DNA of 64,000 bases from Skeletonema tropicum (lineage: Eukaryota > Bacillariophyta > Thalassiosirophyceae > Thalassiosirales > Thalassiosiraceae): NCBI GenBank assembly GCA_037178625.1, contig CM074133.1:3224001-3288000 (forward strand), read 5' to 3'. The notes beneath the pieces were generated by a model. The model did no database searches and was not told the origin of the DNA. It saw only the letters and a program-made list of their open reading frames with translations. Positions 43,840-54,400 of the stretch are shown piece after piece. The position numbers and the translations under genes are program-made. Each line of letters opens with the position of its first letter. Position 1 is the first letter of the stretch.

Positions 43840-44773
43840 ATGTATGGTGTCTTGTTTTTGGCCTTTTGCCTGCTCAATCAACGGTAGTTACTATCTATCA
43901 ACTTCTTGCACAACTCTCTCGATCTCCTCCCTTTACTATGCTCCAAGGCTTGTTTCTTTACGATGGGCTTTAATTGAACTAACACATAATTGACTTGTGA
44001 TAATATAACATTATGTACAATACATTGTTTGACAAGAGTACACTTTCGGGGTTTGGGCTCTAAATCAAAAGACCTTGTTTTCCAAGATCTTGTTTGGGGC
44101 TGGACTGAGACTTGATCTGGATCATTTGCGCAGCATATTTCCAACTCATAGGCTGGCGTCAAAATCAACTCCCCAACCGGATTATACCAAAATCCGCCTT
44201 AACCATGTGCGACTGCTTGTGCAGTGGATAAGGAGCCGGGTGTCGGCCCCTTGGGCTGTGGCGAAATCTGTATGCTACTGATCTCAGGAACAATCCTTGA
44301 TCAGTGCAAGGAGCGAGCGTAGGATGCCTGTAACAATGTTCAACTCTGTGCTGGATTTCAGTCTGGCATAAAAGGTGCGACCCATGCCATGCTGGATGTA
44401 TACATTAACTCCCATCATTACAGTTGCAGCCGCAGCTGTGGCTGATTCGCAACTAGACTGAAGAAGCAGCAATAGCAATGTAAGGAGCACATGGAATTGT
44501 CACCTCACTTCGACCCGAGCAGTCAGTTCCATACAACACTGGATTAGTTTGAGTGAGAGTTGAGAAAGCAACACTACATCTCAGGGAGTGGCTACGGTCT
44601 GCTCTTAGTGGATGCTCGAAATGCTTTTACAGTAGTAACCTGAGCGAAACGTGTGAAAAAATCTAGCATTACTTTCGACATCTCACACGGTCATCTCAAC
44701 CTAAACAACATCATCGAATGGATTGCTATGAATCAACACTGAAGTAGAATGAGATCGAGGAAACAACATAATC

Positions 44774-47360
44774 TTGTTCGGAACAAGTGAAAGTCGAATA
44801 AAGAGAGGAGAAAGAAGAATGATGACATTCTTTATTCTCAAAATATCTGCGGCATCTTTCGACGAGAAAAGAATGGATATTGACGCACGTGTCAAACTCG
44901 AATACATTGTTGACCTCATGATTGAGAACGACATAAAAGCGTATCTGATCCAAGTGTATCATCATGACGGAAATGGGAAGACAGAAAGCAATGGATACGC
45001 AATATTCTGGCACAATTGCAGCGAAAAATGGAAGAAAAGAGGAGTCGCAATCATCTTCGGTACAACACTCGGCACAACACTCGATGATCTACCCCTCCTC
45101 CTTCACCACCTCCTTCTCCTCCAAGGAACCCGCCCCCCTCGCCTCCAAGAGAACAGAGGGACCCACCGAGAAGCAACGAAAACGAGAGCAGAGGCTACGA
45201 CCCGGAAGGCGTAGACCACAACCTCTAAGATTCACTAAGCATCTTCGGTCTTGAACGAGGAGCTGTATGGATGGATGTGAAAGCCGAATTCAGACGACTC
45301 TCACGCCTATATCATCGTGACAAACATAACCCTACAAGAACCAACATGACAAACGAAGATACCAAAGCTTTCTTCCAGCTCTTCAACAATGCAAGAGACT
45401 TCCTAGAAAAGCACTTTGAACGAACTGGACACATGTAAATAATAACAACAACAACAACAACAACAACAACAATTTCACGATTGTGAACTCTCTAAACATC
45501 TATCTAATGATCTAAGCTACCTTGCGTATATAGCTCAGATGCATTGGAGGAGACAGCGGGTAAAGCTGTTGACGAAGGAACGCGTCAGGCTTTACGAACA
45601 GCTTGGAAGGCCTAGGCCTGCCATAACTCAAGCTGCAACTCTGTCTAAATGTCTATCCCTGTCGGTGCAGAATGGGTCCCCTATAGATCTAGACACGGCG
45701 AAAGAGTAAGAGTACCCACTGAAGACCACCATAGGTCGGCTAATCCTATAAATTGTGGTCCTCTACTGCTAATGGCATGAGGATTGGAAAGGCTCAGATG
45801 CATGGCGACATGAGCACTGTATCACACTTGAATATCAGGAAAGGTCTTTTGTGAAACAACACCTTTTATAGTTCGACGTCGAGCGTTAAACCCAATCTAT
45901 CATTTTGAACAAGTCATAGATCTAAGCGTGGTAGAGCTAAAATATGTTGTTGGAGGTATACCATACCATCGATGCCCCCCATTTCGCGAAGATAGCTTTC
46001 AACCGCTATCATCACCATAGCCTTTTGCTTTATGCGGGATGAAATGGGCGAGGACCCTACATTGCGTGCATTGAGGGCATCACACAGGGGTGCTGTCTGT
46101 CTATGGTGTGCTATGGCATCGCTCTGATGCCCCTAGCTGAATGGTCCAGGAGACAAGTCCCTGGGGCCCTCCAACCCTGGTATGCTGATGATCTCGGTGG
46201 AGTCGGTACTGCATCTGATATGCTGCGTTTGTGCTTTCTCTTCAGAATGAATGGACATATATCGCGAATTGTGCCGAGCTTGGGGCCCTTTCTTGCACCG
46301 ATCGAAGTTGCCGATAGAGAGAAATTTATCCCACCTCTCGTTGTCTTTTGGCATCTCCCCATCGGAATTATCTGGAGAGTTGCGACACCTGCTTTCTCTT
46401 AGTGTGAAACATGCAGGCTTGGCAATCCGGTCCCTAGTGGAACAATCAGAGGATTGCTTCAAAACGCCGCGACAGTCGGTGGAACACCTGGTTAACTCGC
46501 TGGTTAATCGTCGGCCCCTCTGCACGAGATGCCACAAGAAAGCGGTGGAGATGACAAGAATCGACTCGCAGATGACGAAGCTGTCAGATACTGAGTACTA
46601 TCTCACCCAGTGGGGAAGGGAGAAACCAGGTGATAAGAGGAGGTTGGAACGGATCTGTGAGACTGGATGTTGGCTGACGACTGCCCCAAACCGCCTCAAT
46701 GGCACGATTCTATCGGCTGAAGAGTTCTGAGACAACTTACGTCTCCGGTACATCCTTAGTCCGATGGATATGCCAGACCTATGCAATGGATGTGGTGCAA
46801 AAATGACGGTAGAACATGCTCTCCAATACAAAGTGGGTGGTCTCGTCCATTGCCGCCACAATGATGTTACGAAGGAATTTGACTCCTGATGCAAGCAAGC
46901 CTTTACTCCCGGCGCTGTTGAATACGAACCCTTTATCTCCTCAGGTAATCAACGCACCGTTGACGTTGAAGAGGTTACTGCCGCAGCAAATGCCGAAATT
47001 ACCACGCAACAACACAACGCAACTGATGGGTCGACCCAAGTGACAACAAAAGAAGAGCGCGGAGACGTGATGGTCTCCCACTTCTTGCAGAGACAGCGTC
47101 GAACTGTCGTTGTCACTCGCATCACTGACGCGGAATTCCACTCTTACCGCAACAAGGCACCTTCGGCTGTGTTGAGGCAACAAGAGAGGCAGATAATCTG
47201 CAAGTACAAACAGGCTTGTCTTGAACACCGTCGGGACTTCACTCCCGTCTGCTTCACGGCTGATGGAATGCCAGGCAGAGAGTCCCTAAATGCGATGCGT
47301 CAACTGGGTAAACACTTAGCTGATGAATGGGAGCGTCAGCGTAGCCAGATGGTCTTCTAG
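44774..47360 (+). mobile_element. Decayed non-LTR-like retroelement (EN-J-RT), unit 2
   Basis: Copy of the element in unit 1 with the same lesions: in-frame stop before the ITQGCC motif, frame change after the YADD segment, stop after ILSAEEF. EN-like part 44774-45214, J-like part about 45242-45435, RT with YADD 46103-46402, terminal domain to 47360. Shared lesions mean the element was already dead when the unit was amplified. Confidence 0.75.
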
Positions 47361-47473
47361 TGCGATCACACATCTCCCTTGCCCTAGAGTCTGGGAAAAT
47401 TCACTCCTGCTCAGAGGGAGTATCGCCTCCGCATCCGGCCACTCATTGAGAATGGGCGGATGATGTAAAGTTC

Positions 47474-48457
47474 AAATGATCTCCTATGTATGATTTCAGG
47501 CATATCTATCTGCAATAGCTCCAATCAAGATCAAGATCAAGATCAAGGAGGGATATAATGTTATTGTCATACATGTTTGTCCCTGTCTTCTTCTGCTTGC
47601 ACTTCTTGTTTCAGATAATCTTCCCATTTCGTGTCTTGAGGTCCGTTGTTGTATCAAGCTCTTAATGGAAAGTATGGACACTTGTATCTTTCCTTCTATG
47701 CAATGTATGGTATTGTACACCTTGCTTCGGCTATGACACGGATGAAATGGTGTCCTCTTGCATGTTTACATCATAGTGTTTGCCAAAACCGGTCGGACAG
47801 ACGGGGGATTAGCTCAGTTGGTAGAGCGCGTGCTTAGCATGCACGAGGTCGGGAGTTCGATTCTCCCATTCTCCAATGTATGGTGTCTTGTTTTTGGCCT
47901 TTTGCCTGCTCAATCAACGGTAGCTACTATCTATCAACTTCTTGCACAACTCTCTCGATCTCCTCCCTTTACTATGCTCCAAGGCTTGTTTCTTTACGAT
48001 GGGCTTTAATTGAACTAACACATAATTGACTTGTGATAATATAACATTATGTACAATACATTGTTTGACAAGAGTACACTTTCGGGGTTTGGGCTCTAAA
48101 TCAAAAGACCTTGTTTTCCAAGATCTTGTTTGGGGCTGGACTGAGACTTGATCTGGATCATTTGCGCAGCATATTTCCAACTCATAGGCTGGCGTCAAAA
48201 TCAACTCCCCAACCGGATTATACCAAAATCCGCCTTAACCATGTGCGACTGCTTGTGCAGTGGATAAGGAGCCGGGTGTCTGCCCCTTGGGCTGTGGCGA
48301 AATCTGTATGCGACTGATCTCAGGAACAATCCTTGATCAGTGCAAGGAGCGAGCGTAGGATGCCTGTAACAATGTTCAACTCTGTGCTGGATTTCAGTCT
48401 GGCATGAAAGGTGCGACCCATGCCCTGCTGGATGTATACATTAAGTCCCATCATTCT
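47474..48457 (+). repeat. Tandem array unit 3, truncated (984 bp)
   Basis: Same start as the other units, with the tRNA at 47803. It follows the unit until CCCATCATT, then leaves it abruptly. The retroelement part is absent. It has the insertion near the tRNA 3' flank seen in unit 2, so it is closer to unit 2 than to unit 1. Confidence 0.9.
47803..47875 (+). tRNA. tRNA-Ala (AGC), array copy 3
   Basis: Identical to the other copies; 4036 bp after array copy 2. Intact cloverleaf with G3-U70 and anticodon AGC. Confidence 0.97.
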
Positions 48458-48722
48458 ATTCCGTTTCGCGTAGCACGGAAGGTCTCATTCTCTTACACGA
48501 TGGAGGTGGAAGCTCGATACTTGTGAAAATAGGAGTACTATAAAGATACGAGATATGTGTCGAAGAGGACCGACACAAATGACTTGATTAATAGGAGGAA
48601 TAAGTTGTTATCATCTGAAGAAGCACATTTTTCCAGCACTTTGAGCTAGCTGTTCACTTTTGTACTTCGATGACCGAACCGTCTGGTGCTTGAAATGCTC
48701 AACTTCTTTTCAACAATTTTCT

Positions 48723-49640
48723 TCAGCTGCTTCCCTCTGCGGACTCTTGGTTGAAACGCTCGGCTAAGTCCCTCTGCGGACATTTAGTGGCATCAACAAT
48801 TGCCTGGTGTGCACGAAGAGTAGAAGTAAGAACACCTTTTTCGACTAATCCTCCCTCGAATGCTTCCATCAGCTCTTTGATTGAATCATCTTCCCCTTGT
48901 GTGGCAGCAATGATCCAATGTTTCACTGCTCTTTCAATATTGTCGTTATTCTATTCCACGTACCCAAGACCGTGTCTAGCTCCGGGGTGACCGGCAATTG
49001 CAGCTTCTTCCAGATGATAAATTTCCTTTCCCTTTCCCTTGTCCTTCTCAACACCTTCACCTTTTGATACATACATGCCAACCTAAAATGCGCTTCCACA
49101 TCACCCAGCTGAGCAGCCTTCGTATACCATTCGAATGCTTTTCTATAATTGCCTTTAGCGTGGTGGCTTCCTGCCTCGAGGCGAATCGCATCTGGATCAT
49201 TCGCCTTAATTCTTTTCATACTTCTTCATCCGTTTTGGGCTCAGGTTCCCTACAGAATGGACATGTGTATTCAAGATTTCCCATTCTCAAATCATTGGCA
49301 AAATCACAGCCTTTGCAAATTATTTTACTGCAACAACTCATCATGATAGATTTCGACATATCAAGTGACAGAGGTAAGCAGCAGATCGGACAATCCCCGA
49401 GATGATTGCTTTCCGGTTGTTTGAATAATAATTCATCACGTAATTCAGCGGCTCTTTTGTCGCAGGGGTCTTCGCGTTGTGATTTATGATCTCTCTGGCA
49501 GTCAATACTGCAATATTTCACGAGATCACAGCTACTACAATCCTTCAATTTAATGTCATCAACTTCGGCGATGCCGCATGAGGCACAATTTGATGATGAC
49601 GAGTGCAAAGATATAGCGACTCTTCTACAACTCCTCAGGG
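48723..49640 (-). pseudogene. MYND-RING-Sel1 family pseudogene
   Basis: No ATG opens the frame; it reads through to NCASCGIAEVDDIKL, CDLVKYCSIDC and a RING-like part (CPICCLP, CCSKIIC, CPFCREP). It shifts after PKTDEEV (49216), resumes as KRIKANDPDA with a Sel1 repeat, shifts again at MYQKVK (about 49070), and again near 48930 before the C-terminal part (AVKHWIIAATQGEDD, TLRAHQAIVDATK). The last 60 bp carry a second partial copy of the CTCTGCGGACTCTTGG tail. Several breaks, so dead. Confidence 0.85.
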
Positions 49641-50104
49641 AACGTTCCAAATACTATAATACTACGTGCTGTTTGTCTGATCAATATCAGAGAAGTTAAA
49701 GTGATTGTGGTGGTAATGAAGATGGACGAGTGAGTAGCTGTTCCTATCTGTAATAGCTAAGTATGGCATCATGGTGTTGCATTGTCATTGCTGAAGCAGC
49801 GTCCGTGTTCGTGTTCGTTGTTCGTCCGGTTCCAGGCATTTTGAAGTGACTCAAGAGTGGTACTCAAAGCGGTATCGAATATTGTCCCTGCGAAGCAAAA
49901 AGGCAACGTCACACCACTCAGCCTCAACCAAGCCAAACATGAGAGGGGCTACGTTGGGCACGGCTTTTCTGGCCACTGGTTCGGCACGCCCTATGATGTG
50001 ACGATTGTGCCACGTCATCATACCACGCTCTCTCTATTAACCCTAAAAGGCAGAATTATCTTTCAACAAGAAGCAGTCTACAGAGCATCTCAGCACAAGA
50101 GTAG

Positions 50105-50659
50105 AGGGCCTTCCTTCCAGATGTAGCTAAGTCACAGTTTCACAATCATTGGAAACTTAATGATACGGAAGTGAAGTCAATCCCTGCCATATCTTCAGCA
50201 CCACAAAGAAATGGTGGTTCATCCATTGATGACACTCCTGCCGCCGATTTTGGGGGTGCCGATCTTGATCTGCCAGAAGAGAAGGGAGTCGTTGGTGCAG
50301 TTGAGCTGGATACTAATGCTATGGATAATGTACAAGTTGGTGGTGAAGGCGTAGGTGAATTTGTGTCAGATCTTGTTGCCCACCCATTGATTGCAAAACG
50401 TTATACAGCAAAGAAAGCGACACGTTTGAGTTCGACTACAATGCACAATACTCTGTTGGACAAAGGAAAACAGCTTGCCACTATTGCATCACGCAGTAAA
50501 GAAACCTACCTTAAGCTTTTGCCAGTTTTGAATTACATGATTGCAAATATTCAAAATGTCGGGGATGACGATTCCTTTGAAAAGAGCGATGAAGCTGCAT
50601 ATCTCGTTCTGCACACTGGATACAACGAGAAGAGTCGAAGACCGCATGCGATAGTTTGA
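50105..50659 (+). CDS. Plus-strand ORF inside TIR element
   Basis: An open frame of 185 codons without ATG until residue 73 (AMDNVQ), so a real product would need an upstream exon. Coding-looking content begins at once (FLPDVAKSQFHNHWKLND, VKSIPAISS), followed by an acidic Gly-rich middle and a basic segment (KRYTAKKATRLSS). It ends with KLLPVLNYMIANIQNVGDD. Family not recognised. The last 149 bp overlap the minus-strand ORF tail to tail, which is unusual and means one of the two may be a shadow. Confidence 0.4.
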   Translation, partial: RAFLPDVAKSQFHNHWKLNDTEVKSIPAISSAPQRNGGSSIDDTPAADFGGADLDLPEEKGVVGAVELDTNAMDNVQVGGEGVGEFVSDLVAHPLIAKRYTAKKATRLSSTTMHNTLLDKGKQLATIASRSKETYLKLLPVLNYMIANIQNVGDDDSFEKSDEAAYLVLHTGYNEKSRRPHAIV

Positions 50660-51611
50660 TAGCGCGTAAATAAATTTCTTCTGTAAGAATGAAGCCACAT
50701 GTTGTGCATTTGCTGGAATTGATCGGCGGCATATCATTAATAATAACGTTGGAAGGAGGTGAAGTAGTACTAACATTCTTCTTCTTGGTCGCCTTTTTGC
50801 TACGGGTGCTTTTAAAAACGGGCGAATGCTGGGTTGGGGACGTTTCAGACGATGCTACAAGGCAATTACTGCGCACATCTCTTTTCGTTGTCAGCATCAT
50901 TTTGCTGCGTTTGCGTCTATCACGCAGCATCCTCTCTGATCGTAACGCTGACAAGGACACAAGATAATCCGTTTCTTTTTTAATGACAGCCTTTTTCTTG
51001 CTCTTTGTTTGGCTGCGTGTGGTGATGGATGATCTTGCGGTGTATCTCTCTGTTGATTCAGTGGACGCAATAAATAATATCTTCTCTCTTGACCGCACTG
51101 CTGACACCGCCACAAGAGGGTCATGTTCGACAGCCTTCATAGTGATCTGACGCCTCAATTCTGATAAGACGAATAATTGAGATGGTGATAATTTAATTAG
51201 TTTGGGAGATGATGCATGCTGTGGTGTATGCAGATGCTGTGGTGGATGCTGCAGCAGATACTTTTGTGTAGTACTGGCAGCCACATAATTGTTTGTACTC
51301 ATTGTTGACGATGACATCATTGGATTATTGCAGGAGAAGTTATGTGTACAATGCACAGTGTCTGAAAATTTGAGCTGCCGTGCACTGTTGCCACGATGCG
51401 TGCCTTGATAGAAGATGAGTAGATCATGATCATGGAAGGGCGTTGTTGTCATCGTCATCGAGGGTGAGGGTCGAGGTGCTGTTCTGCTTGGGTGGTGGGT
51501 GGTTGGAAATGGGAAATTCTCCCTACCACAAGTAAGGAAAAACTTTTTAAGAATCGTGGCGGAAATCGTGGCGGAACTCAGGAGAGAGCGTGGTATGGTG
51601 ACGTGGCACAA
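50511..51611 (-). CDS. Minus-strand ORF inside TIR element, zinc-binding tail
   Basis: 366 codons from an ATG that lies within the right terminal repeat; ATGs at about 51462 or 51310 (MSTNNYVAAST) are more natural starts. Low-complexity N-terminus, then a duplicated motif DPLVAVSAVRSREKIL / DYLVSLSALRSERMLRDRR, strongly basic stretches (SKKKAVIKK, TRSKKATKKK), and a CTTCGF ... CIQCAERD pair of CxxC motifs about 30 residues apart near the C-terminus, as in small treble-clef or ribbon zinc modules. A DNA-binding protein of the element is plausible; there is no DDE core. Overlaps the plus-strand ORF. Confidence 0.45.
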   Translation of the reverse strand: MCHVTIPRSLLSSATISATILKKFFLTCGRENFPFPTTHHPSRTAPRPSPSMTMTTTPFHDHDLLIFYQGTHRGNSARQLKFSDTVHCTHNFSCNNPMMSSSTMSTNNYVAASTTQKYLLQHPPQHLHTPQHASSPKLIKLSPSQLFVLSELRRQITMKAVEHDPLVAVSAVRSREKILFIASTESTERYTARSSITTRSQTKSKKKAVIKKETDYLVSLSALRSERMLRDRRKRSKMMLTTKRDVRSNCLVASSETSPTQHSPVFKSTRSKKATKKKNVSTTSPPSNVIINDMPPINSSKCTTCGFILTEEIYLRAIKLSHAVFDSSRCIQCAERDMQLHRSFQRNRHPRHFEYLQSCNSKLAKA

Positions 51612-51673
51612 TCGTCACATCATAGGGCGTGCCGAACCAGTGGCCAGAAAAGCCGTGCCCAACGTAGCCCCTC

Positions 51674-52248
51674 CACGGTCCGGCCAGCCTTACATTTTGG
51701 ATTTTTTGGGGGTTCGCATCGATATCTGATTCCTACGTAGAAAAAAAACTGTACTGTCACAACGGTCTCGCTCACATTTTTGTTTTGACACAAAGGAGAC
51801 CGAATATCTATCGCTAGAAAATATGTACGCTATTATTGTCGAAGTACTGGCCCAAAGCTGGCAACCCCCACGGTTTCCCACTCACCAAAGGCATGGAGAG
51901 CACAGAAGTCCTGGGGGTTGCCCATTTAGGGTCCGTACTTTTTCAGCTGAGGCTATGTGCGCTCTACGATAGGAATTAGTAGTACCTGGGTTTTTCTACG
52001 AGGACAGTTTGAGTGCCCAAATCGTCGTCCACACGAGAGTTGGCCGGACCGTGCCTCCCAACAAACCAATTGCCAACGATGAGTTGTTCATTAACAATGA
52101 ACATCCCAACGTTCCCACAACCATTCGGTGAAAGGTGAAATAGAATATTCACTCAAGAGGATAGATTCGCAGTGCTTTAAGTCCCAGACGTACTTTAGTA
52201 TTTCTGTTACGGTATCGGCTGACTTTCATTTATTTATATATTTTTAAA
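51674..52248. other. Gene-free spacer upstream of a Sel1 gene
   Basis: No gene seen. The last 20 bases before the start at 52249 are an A/T-only stretch (TTTATTTATATATTTTTAAA) that could hold a TATA-like element. Confidence 0.4.
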
Positions 52249-53226
52249 ATGAGCGCAGAAGTGAAGAGCGACAGTGGCGTGATGTGCTCTCGTGGAAGCG
52301 ACATCGCAAAAGTTGTTGATGATATCACCGCAAGAGTTGATGACATCAAATTGAAGGAATGCAACGAAAGCTATAGAAATGATGAATGTCGTCCGAAAGA
52401 AGACAGCCCAAAAGATATTGAAGAAGCATCAAAGAATACAGAAATTATTGAAGTAACTGATGATATTTTATTCAAGCAACCGGAGAGCAGCTATCTCGGT
52501 GACTGCCCAATTTGTATCATACCGCTATCGCTCAGAGAAAATCAATGGAAAACTTTAGGTTGCTGCAGCAAAACGATTTGTATTGGATGCATTTTTGCCA
52601 ATCAGAGGCGAGAATACGAAATGAAACTTGAGCCGAAATGTCCCTTTTGTCGAGAACTTATTCCAAAATCGGATCAACAAAGTGACAGGAATAGGAGGAA
52701 ACGAAGGGAGGCAAATGATCCGTATGCACTACGAGATCAGGGTGCGCGTTGCCTCCAGAAAGAGGATCTTAAGGGGGCGTTTCAATATTTGTCCAAGGTA
52801 GCTGAATTGGGTGAAGTGACAGCTCATTTCTATCTATCAATTATGTATAGTTTGGGGCATGTCAAGGAGGACGAGAAGAAGCTAGTGTATCACTTGGAAC
52901 AGGCTGCAATTGGAGGTCACCCCAGTGCTAGATACAATCTCGGAAATCATGAATGGGTCAATAAACGGCACGAAAGAGCATTGAGACATTACACGATCGC
53001 TGCCAGACAAGGAGACGATGATACCATTAAATGGCTGATGAGATTGTTTAAATTGGGAAACATTAATAAAGAAGGACTCGCCACAGCACTTCGTGCACAC
53101 CAGGCTGCTGTAGATGAAACGAAAAGTCCTCAGAGAGCGGAGGCAGAAGAAGCTTGGATTAAGAGGTTTGATGGGGGTAATGTGAAGGTGGATTGTAAAG
53201 ATCTTTTCGGCCTAAGAGTCGATTGA
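52249..53226 (+). CDS. RING-Sel1 repeat protein that has lost its MYND finger
   Basis: 325 aa, unbroken frame, ATG. The N-terminal 80 residues align in outline with the family (MSAEV start, DDIKLKEC, DDILFKQPESSYLGD), but the MYND zinc ligands are gone: CASCG has become a CSRGSD-type sequence and the YC/KCQ pairs are absent, replaced by an acidic, Lys-rich stretch. The RING-like part is complete (CPIC, CCSKTIC, CPFC), as are the Sel1 repeats (EQAAIGGHPSARYNLG) and the C-terminal helix ALRAHQAAVDETKSPQ, with an extra 20-residue tail. The frame has survived despite replacement of the MYND half, so this may be a working variant rather than decay. Confidence 0.8.
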   Translation: MSAEVKSDSGVMCSRGSDIAKVVDDITARVDDIKLKECNESYRNDECRPKEDSPKDIEEASKNTEIIEVTDDILFKQPESSYLGDCPICIIPLSLRENQWKTLGCCSKTICIGCIFANQRREYEMKLEPKCPFCRELIPKSDQQSDRNRRKRREANDPYALRDQGARCLQKEDLKGAFQYLSKVAELGEVTAHFYLSIMYSLGHVKEDEKKLVYHLEQAAIGGHPSARYNLGNHEWVNKRHERALRHYTIAARQGDDDTIKWLMRLFKLGNINKEGLATALRAHQAAVDETKSPQRAEAEEAWIKRFDGGNVKVDCKDLFGLRVD

Positions 53227-53261
53227 GGTACATAGGGGAGGGAAGGGGGATTGTGGAAGAG

Positions 53262-53490
53262 TCTGTTATTGGAGGCCATCCCAGCACGAAGACACAAACT
53301 TAATGTGGCGACTGGAACTATGGGAAGGATCGATAGAGCAGAAACATTAGATCACCGCCGCCAACCTTGAAGTCGATCGGTTTAATTCAATCTCTAATAG
53401 AGTTATTTGATTAGGGACGTTTTAACAAAGAGTAACTTCTTGCGCAGCAGCAAAGAGTCCACAGAGGGAGAAAGCAAAAGGAATGTCCTT
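53262..53490 (+). pseudogene. Relic of a Sel1 gene 3' end
   Basis: GTTATTGGAGGCCATCCCAG encodes a VIGGHPS motif, and AAAGAGTCCACAGAGGGAGA near 53452 encodes a KSPQRE-type tail. In between, matches to the Sel1 C-terminal half are in shifting frames. It is a remnant only. Confidence 0.65.
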
Positions 53491-53704
53491 CTCAAGATAG
53501 AGGAAGTATGTATGATGTTGTCCTCAGTGTATACTTCATGCTTCTCTATCCCCCTTCTTACTTCTCTTGCTTTCATAGTAATCTAAGTCTAACAACACAC
53601 TTTATTGGTCAACCTTCACCCTTCAAGTCCACTTGAAGAGAAGAGCTCGCTTCAGCTGCACTCCTGATGCATTAAACGGGCATCACAGTCTTTATCTTTG
53701 TCAC

Positions 53705-54037
53705 TTAACGTTGTGGTTGTGGGTCGGATCGTTTCGCAAAGAGAAGAGTGAGGTAAGAGTAGGAGAAGTAGAAGTTTTGCATGATGGCACAACTGAGAGA
53801 ATATGGTACCGCTGCGATTGCGCTTTTTGAGACGACTGCAATTGAAGATGAAGTGCTGCTCATGTAAAGTGCCGTTGTCGACGTAGAAGCGTTGGCACTT
53901 GTGATGCCAATGCCAGCGGTAGGAAATATGAAAAAAGCTGCCGTGCAGTCAAAAGCGGCAGCCGATGACAGTGTAAATAACAAGGATAATAAGCAGTGAG
54001 TCAGTGCTTTCATAATCGGCATTTGCTTGTTCATCAA
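53705..54037 (-). CDS. Small ORF with possible signal peptide (doubtful)
   Basis: 110 codons from an ATG at 54037. The N-terminus MKALTHCLLSLLFTLSSAAAF has the shape of a signal peptide ending Ala-Ala-Ala before Phe, followed by Ser/Thr/Ala-rich sequence with TTALYMSSTSSS. This recalls the bipartite plastid presequences of diatoms, where Phe follows the cleavage site. No mature domain follows; the frame ends soon after. It may be the first exon of a gene lost here, or chance. Confidence 0.3.
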   Translation of the reverse strand: MMNKQMPIMKALTHCLLSLLFTLSSAAAFDCTAAFFIFPTAGIGITSANASTSTTALYMSSTSSSIAVVSKSAIAAVPYSLSCAIMQNFYFSYSYLTLLFAKRSDPQPQR

Positions 54038-54251
54038 CTAACCAGTACTTCTTGCTTCTTTGTTGCTTGCTCCTCTGACAGGCAGGAAAGATTGTGAGAA
54101 GCCTGTGAATCCTGAGTGGCGCTACGACAAAAGCCATGTTTAACTTCTCCAACGCAAACGTATGTACTTATACGCAACCACAAACTATAACTATGTAAGT
54201 AGAGACGATGAATACGACGATTGCAATTTATCGTCTACGACGATTGCAATT

Positions 54252-54400
54252 TTGAGAGAGCAGCGAAACATTGGACCATCGCTGCCACACATTCAATTAA
54301 GAAGTTGATGGAGTTTTATAGCGTTGGACTAGTCAAAAATGTACTTTGCTGCTGCCCTTCGCGCAAGTAAGGGTAAGGCCCGAGTCCGCAGAGGGAGGCA
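54252..54400 (+). pseudogene. Relic of a Sel1 gene 3' end
   Basis: Reads ERAAKHWTIAATHSIKKLM in one frame (with internal losses), then a tail with CTGCTGCCCTTCGCGC and GAGTCCGCAGAGGGAGGCAG, matching the family's AALRAH and SPQREAA coding sequence. Shortened and frameshifted. Confidence 0.7.

Larger units (their letters stand above)
43438..47473 (+). repeat. Tandem array unit 2 (4036 bp)
   Basis: Same content and order as unit 1. Differs by an insertion near 43883-43902 (GGTAGTTACTATCTATC region), a shorter AAC microsatellite (about 45440-45470) and scattered single-base changes (for example AAAATACC to AAATTACC near 46998). Confidence 0.92.
49943..51673. mobile_element. 1731-bp element with 92-bp terminal inverted repeats
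   Basis: Arms 49943-50034 and 51582-51673 are reverse complements with one mismatch over 92 bp (outer end GAGGGGCTACGTTGGGCACG). Two sizeable ORFs, one per strand, converge inside and overlap by about 150 bp. A clear target duplication was not found. Near-identity of the arms points to recent activity or gene conversion. No known transposase signature is seen. Confidence 0.82.

Noticed and set aside
39412..48457. Array as a CRISPR-like or rDNA-like repeat
   Set aside because: Units are 4 kb with a tRNA and retroelement pieces, with no rRNA motifs and no short spaced repeats.
49857..50126. 89-codon ORF overlapping the left terminal repeat of the 1731-bp element
   Set aside because: Its reading depends on the inverted-repeat sequence; the opposite end gives a similar ORF (51499-51729) in the same repeat, so it is a by-product of the TIR.
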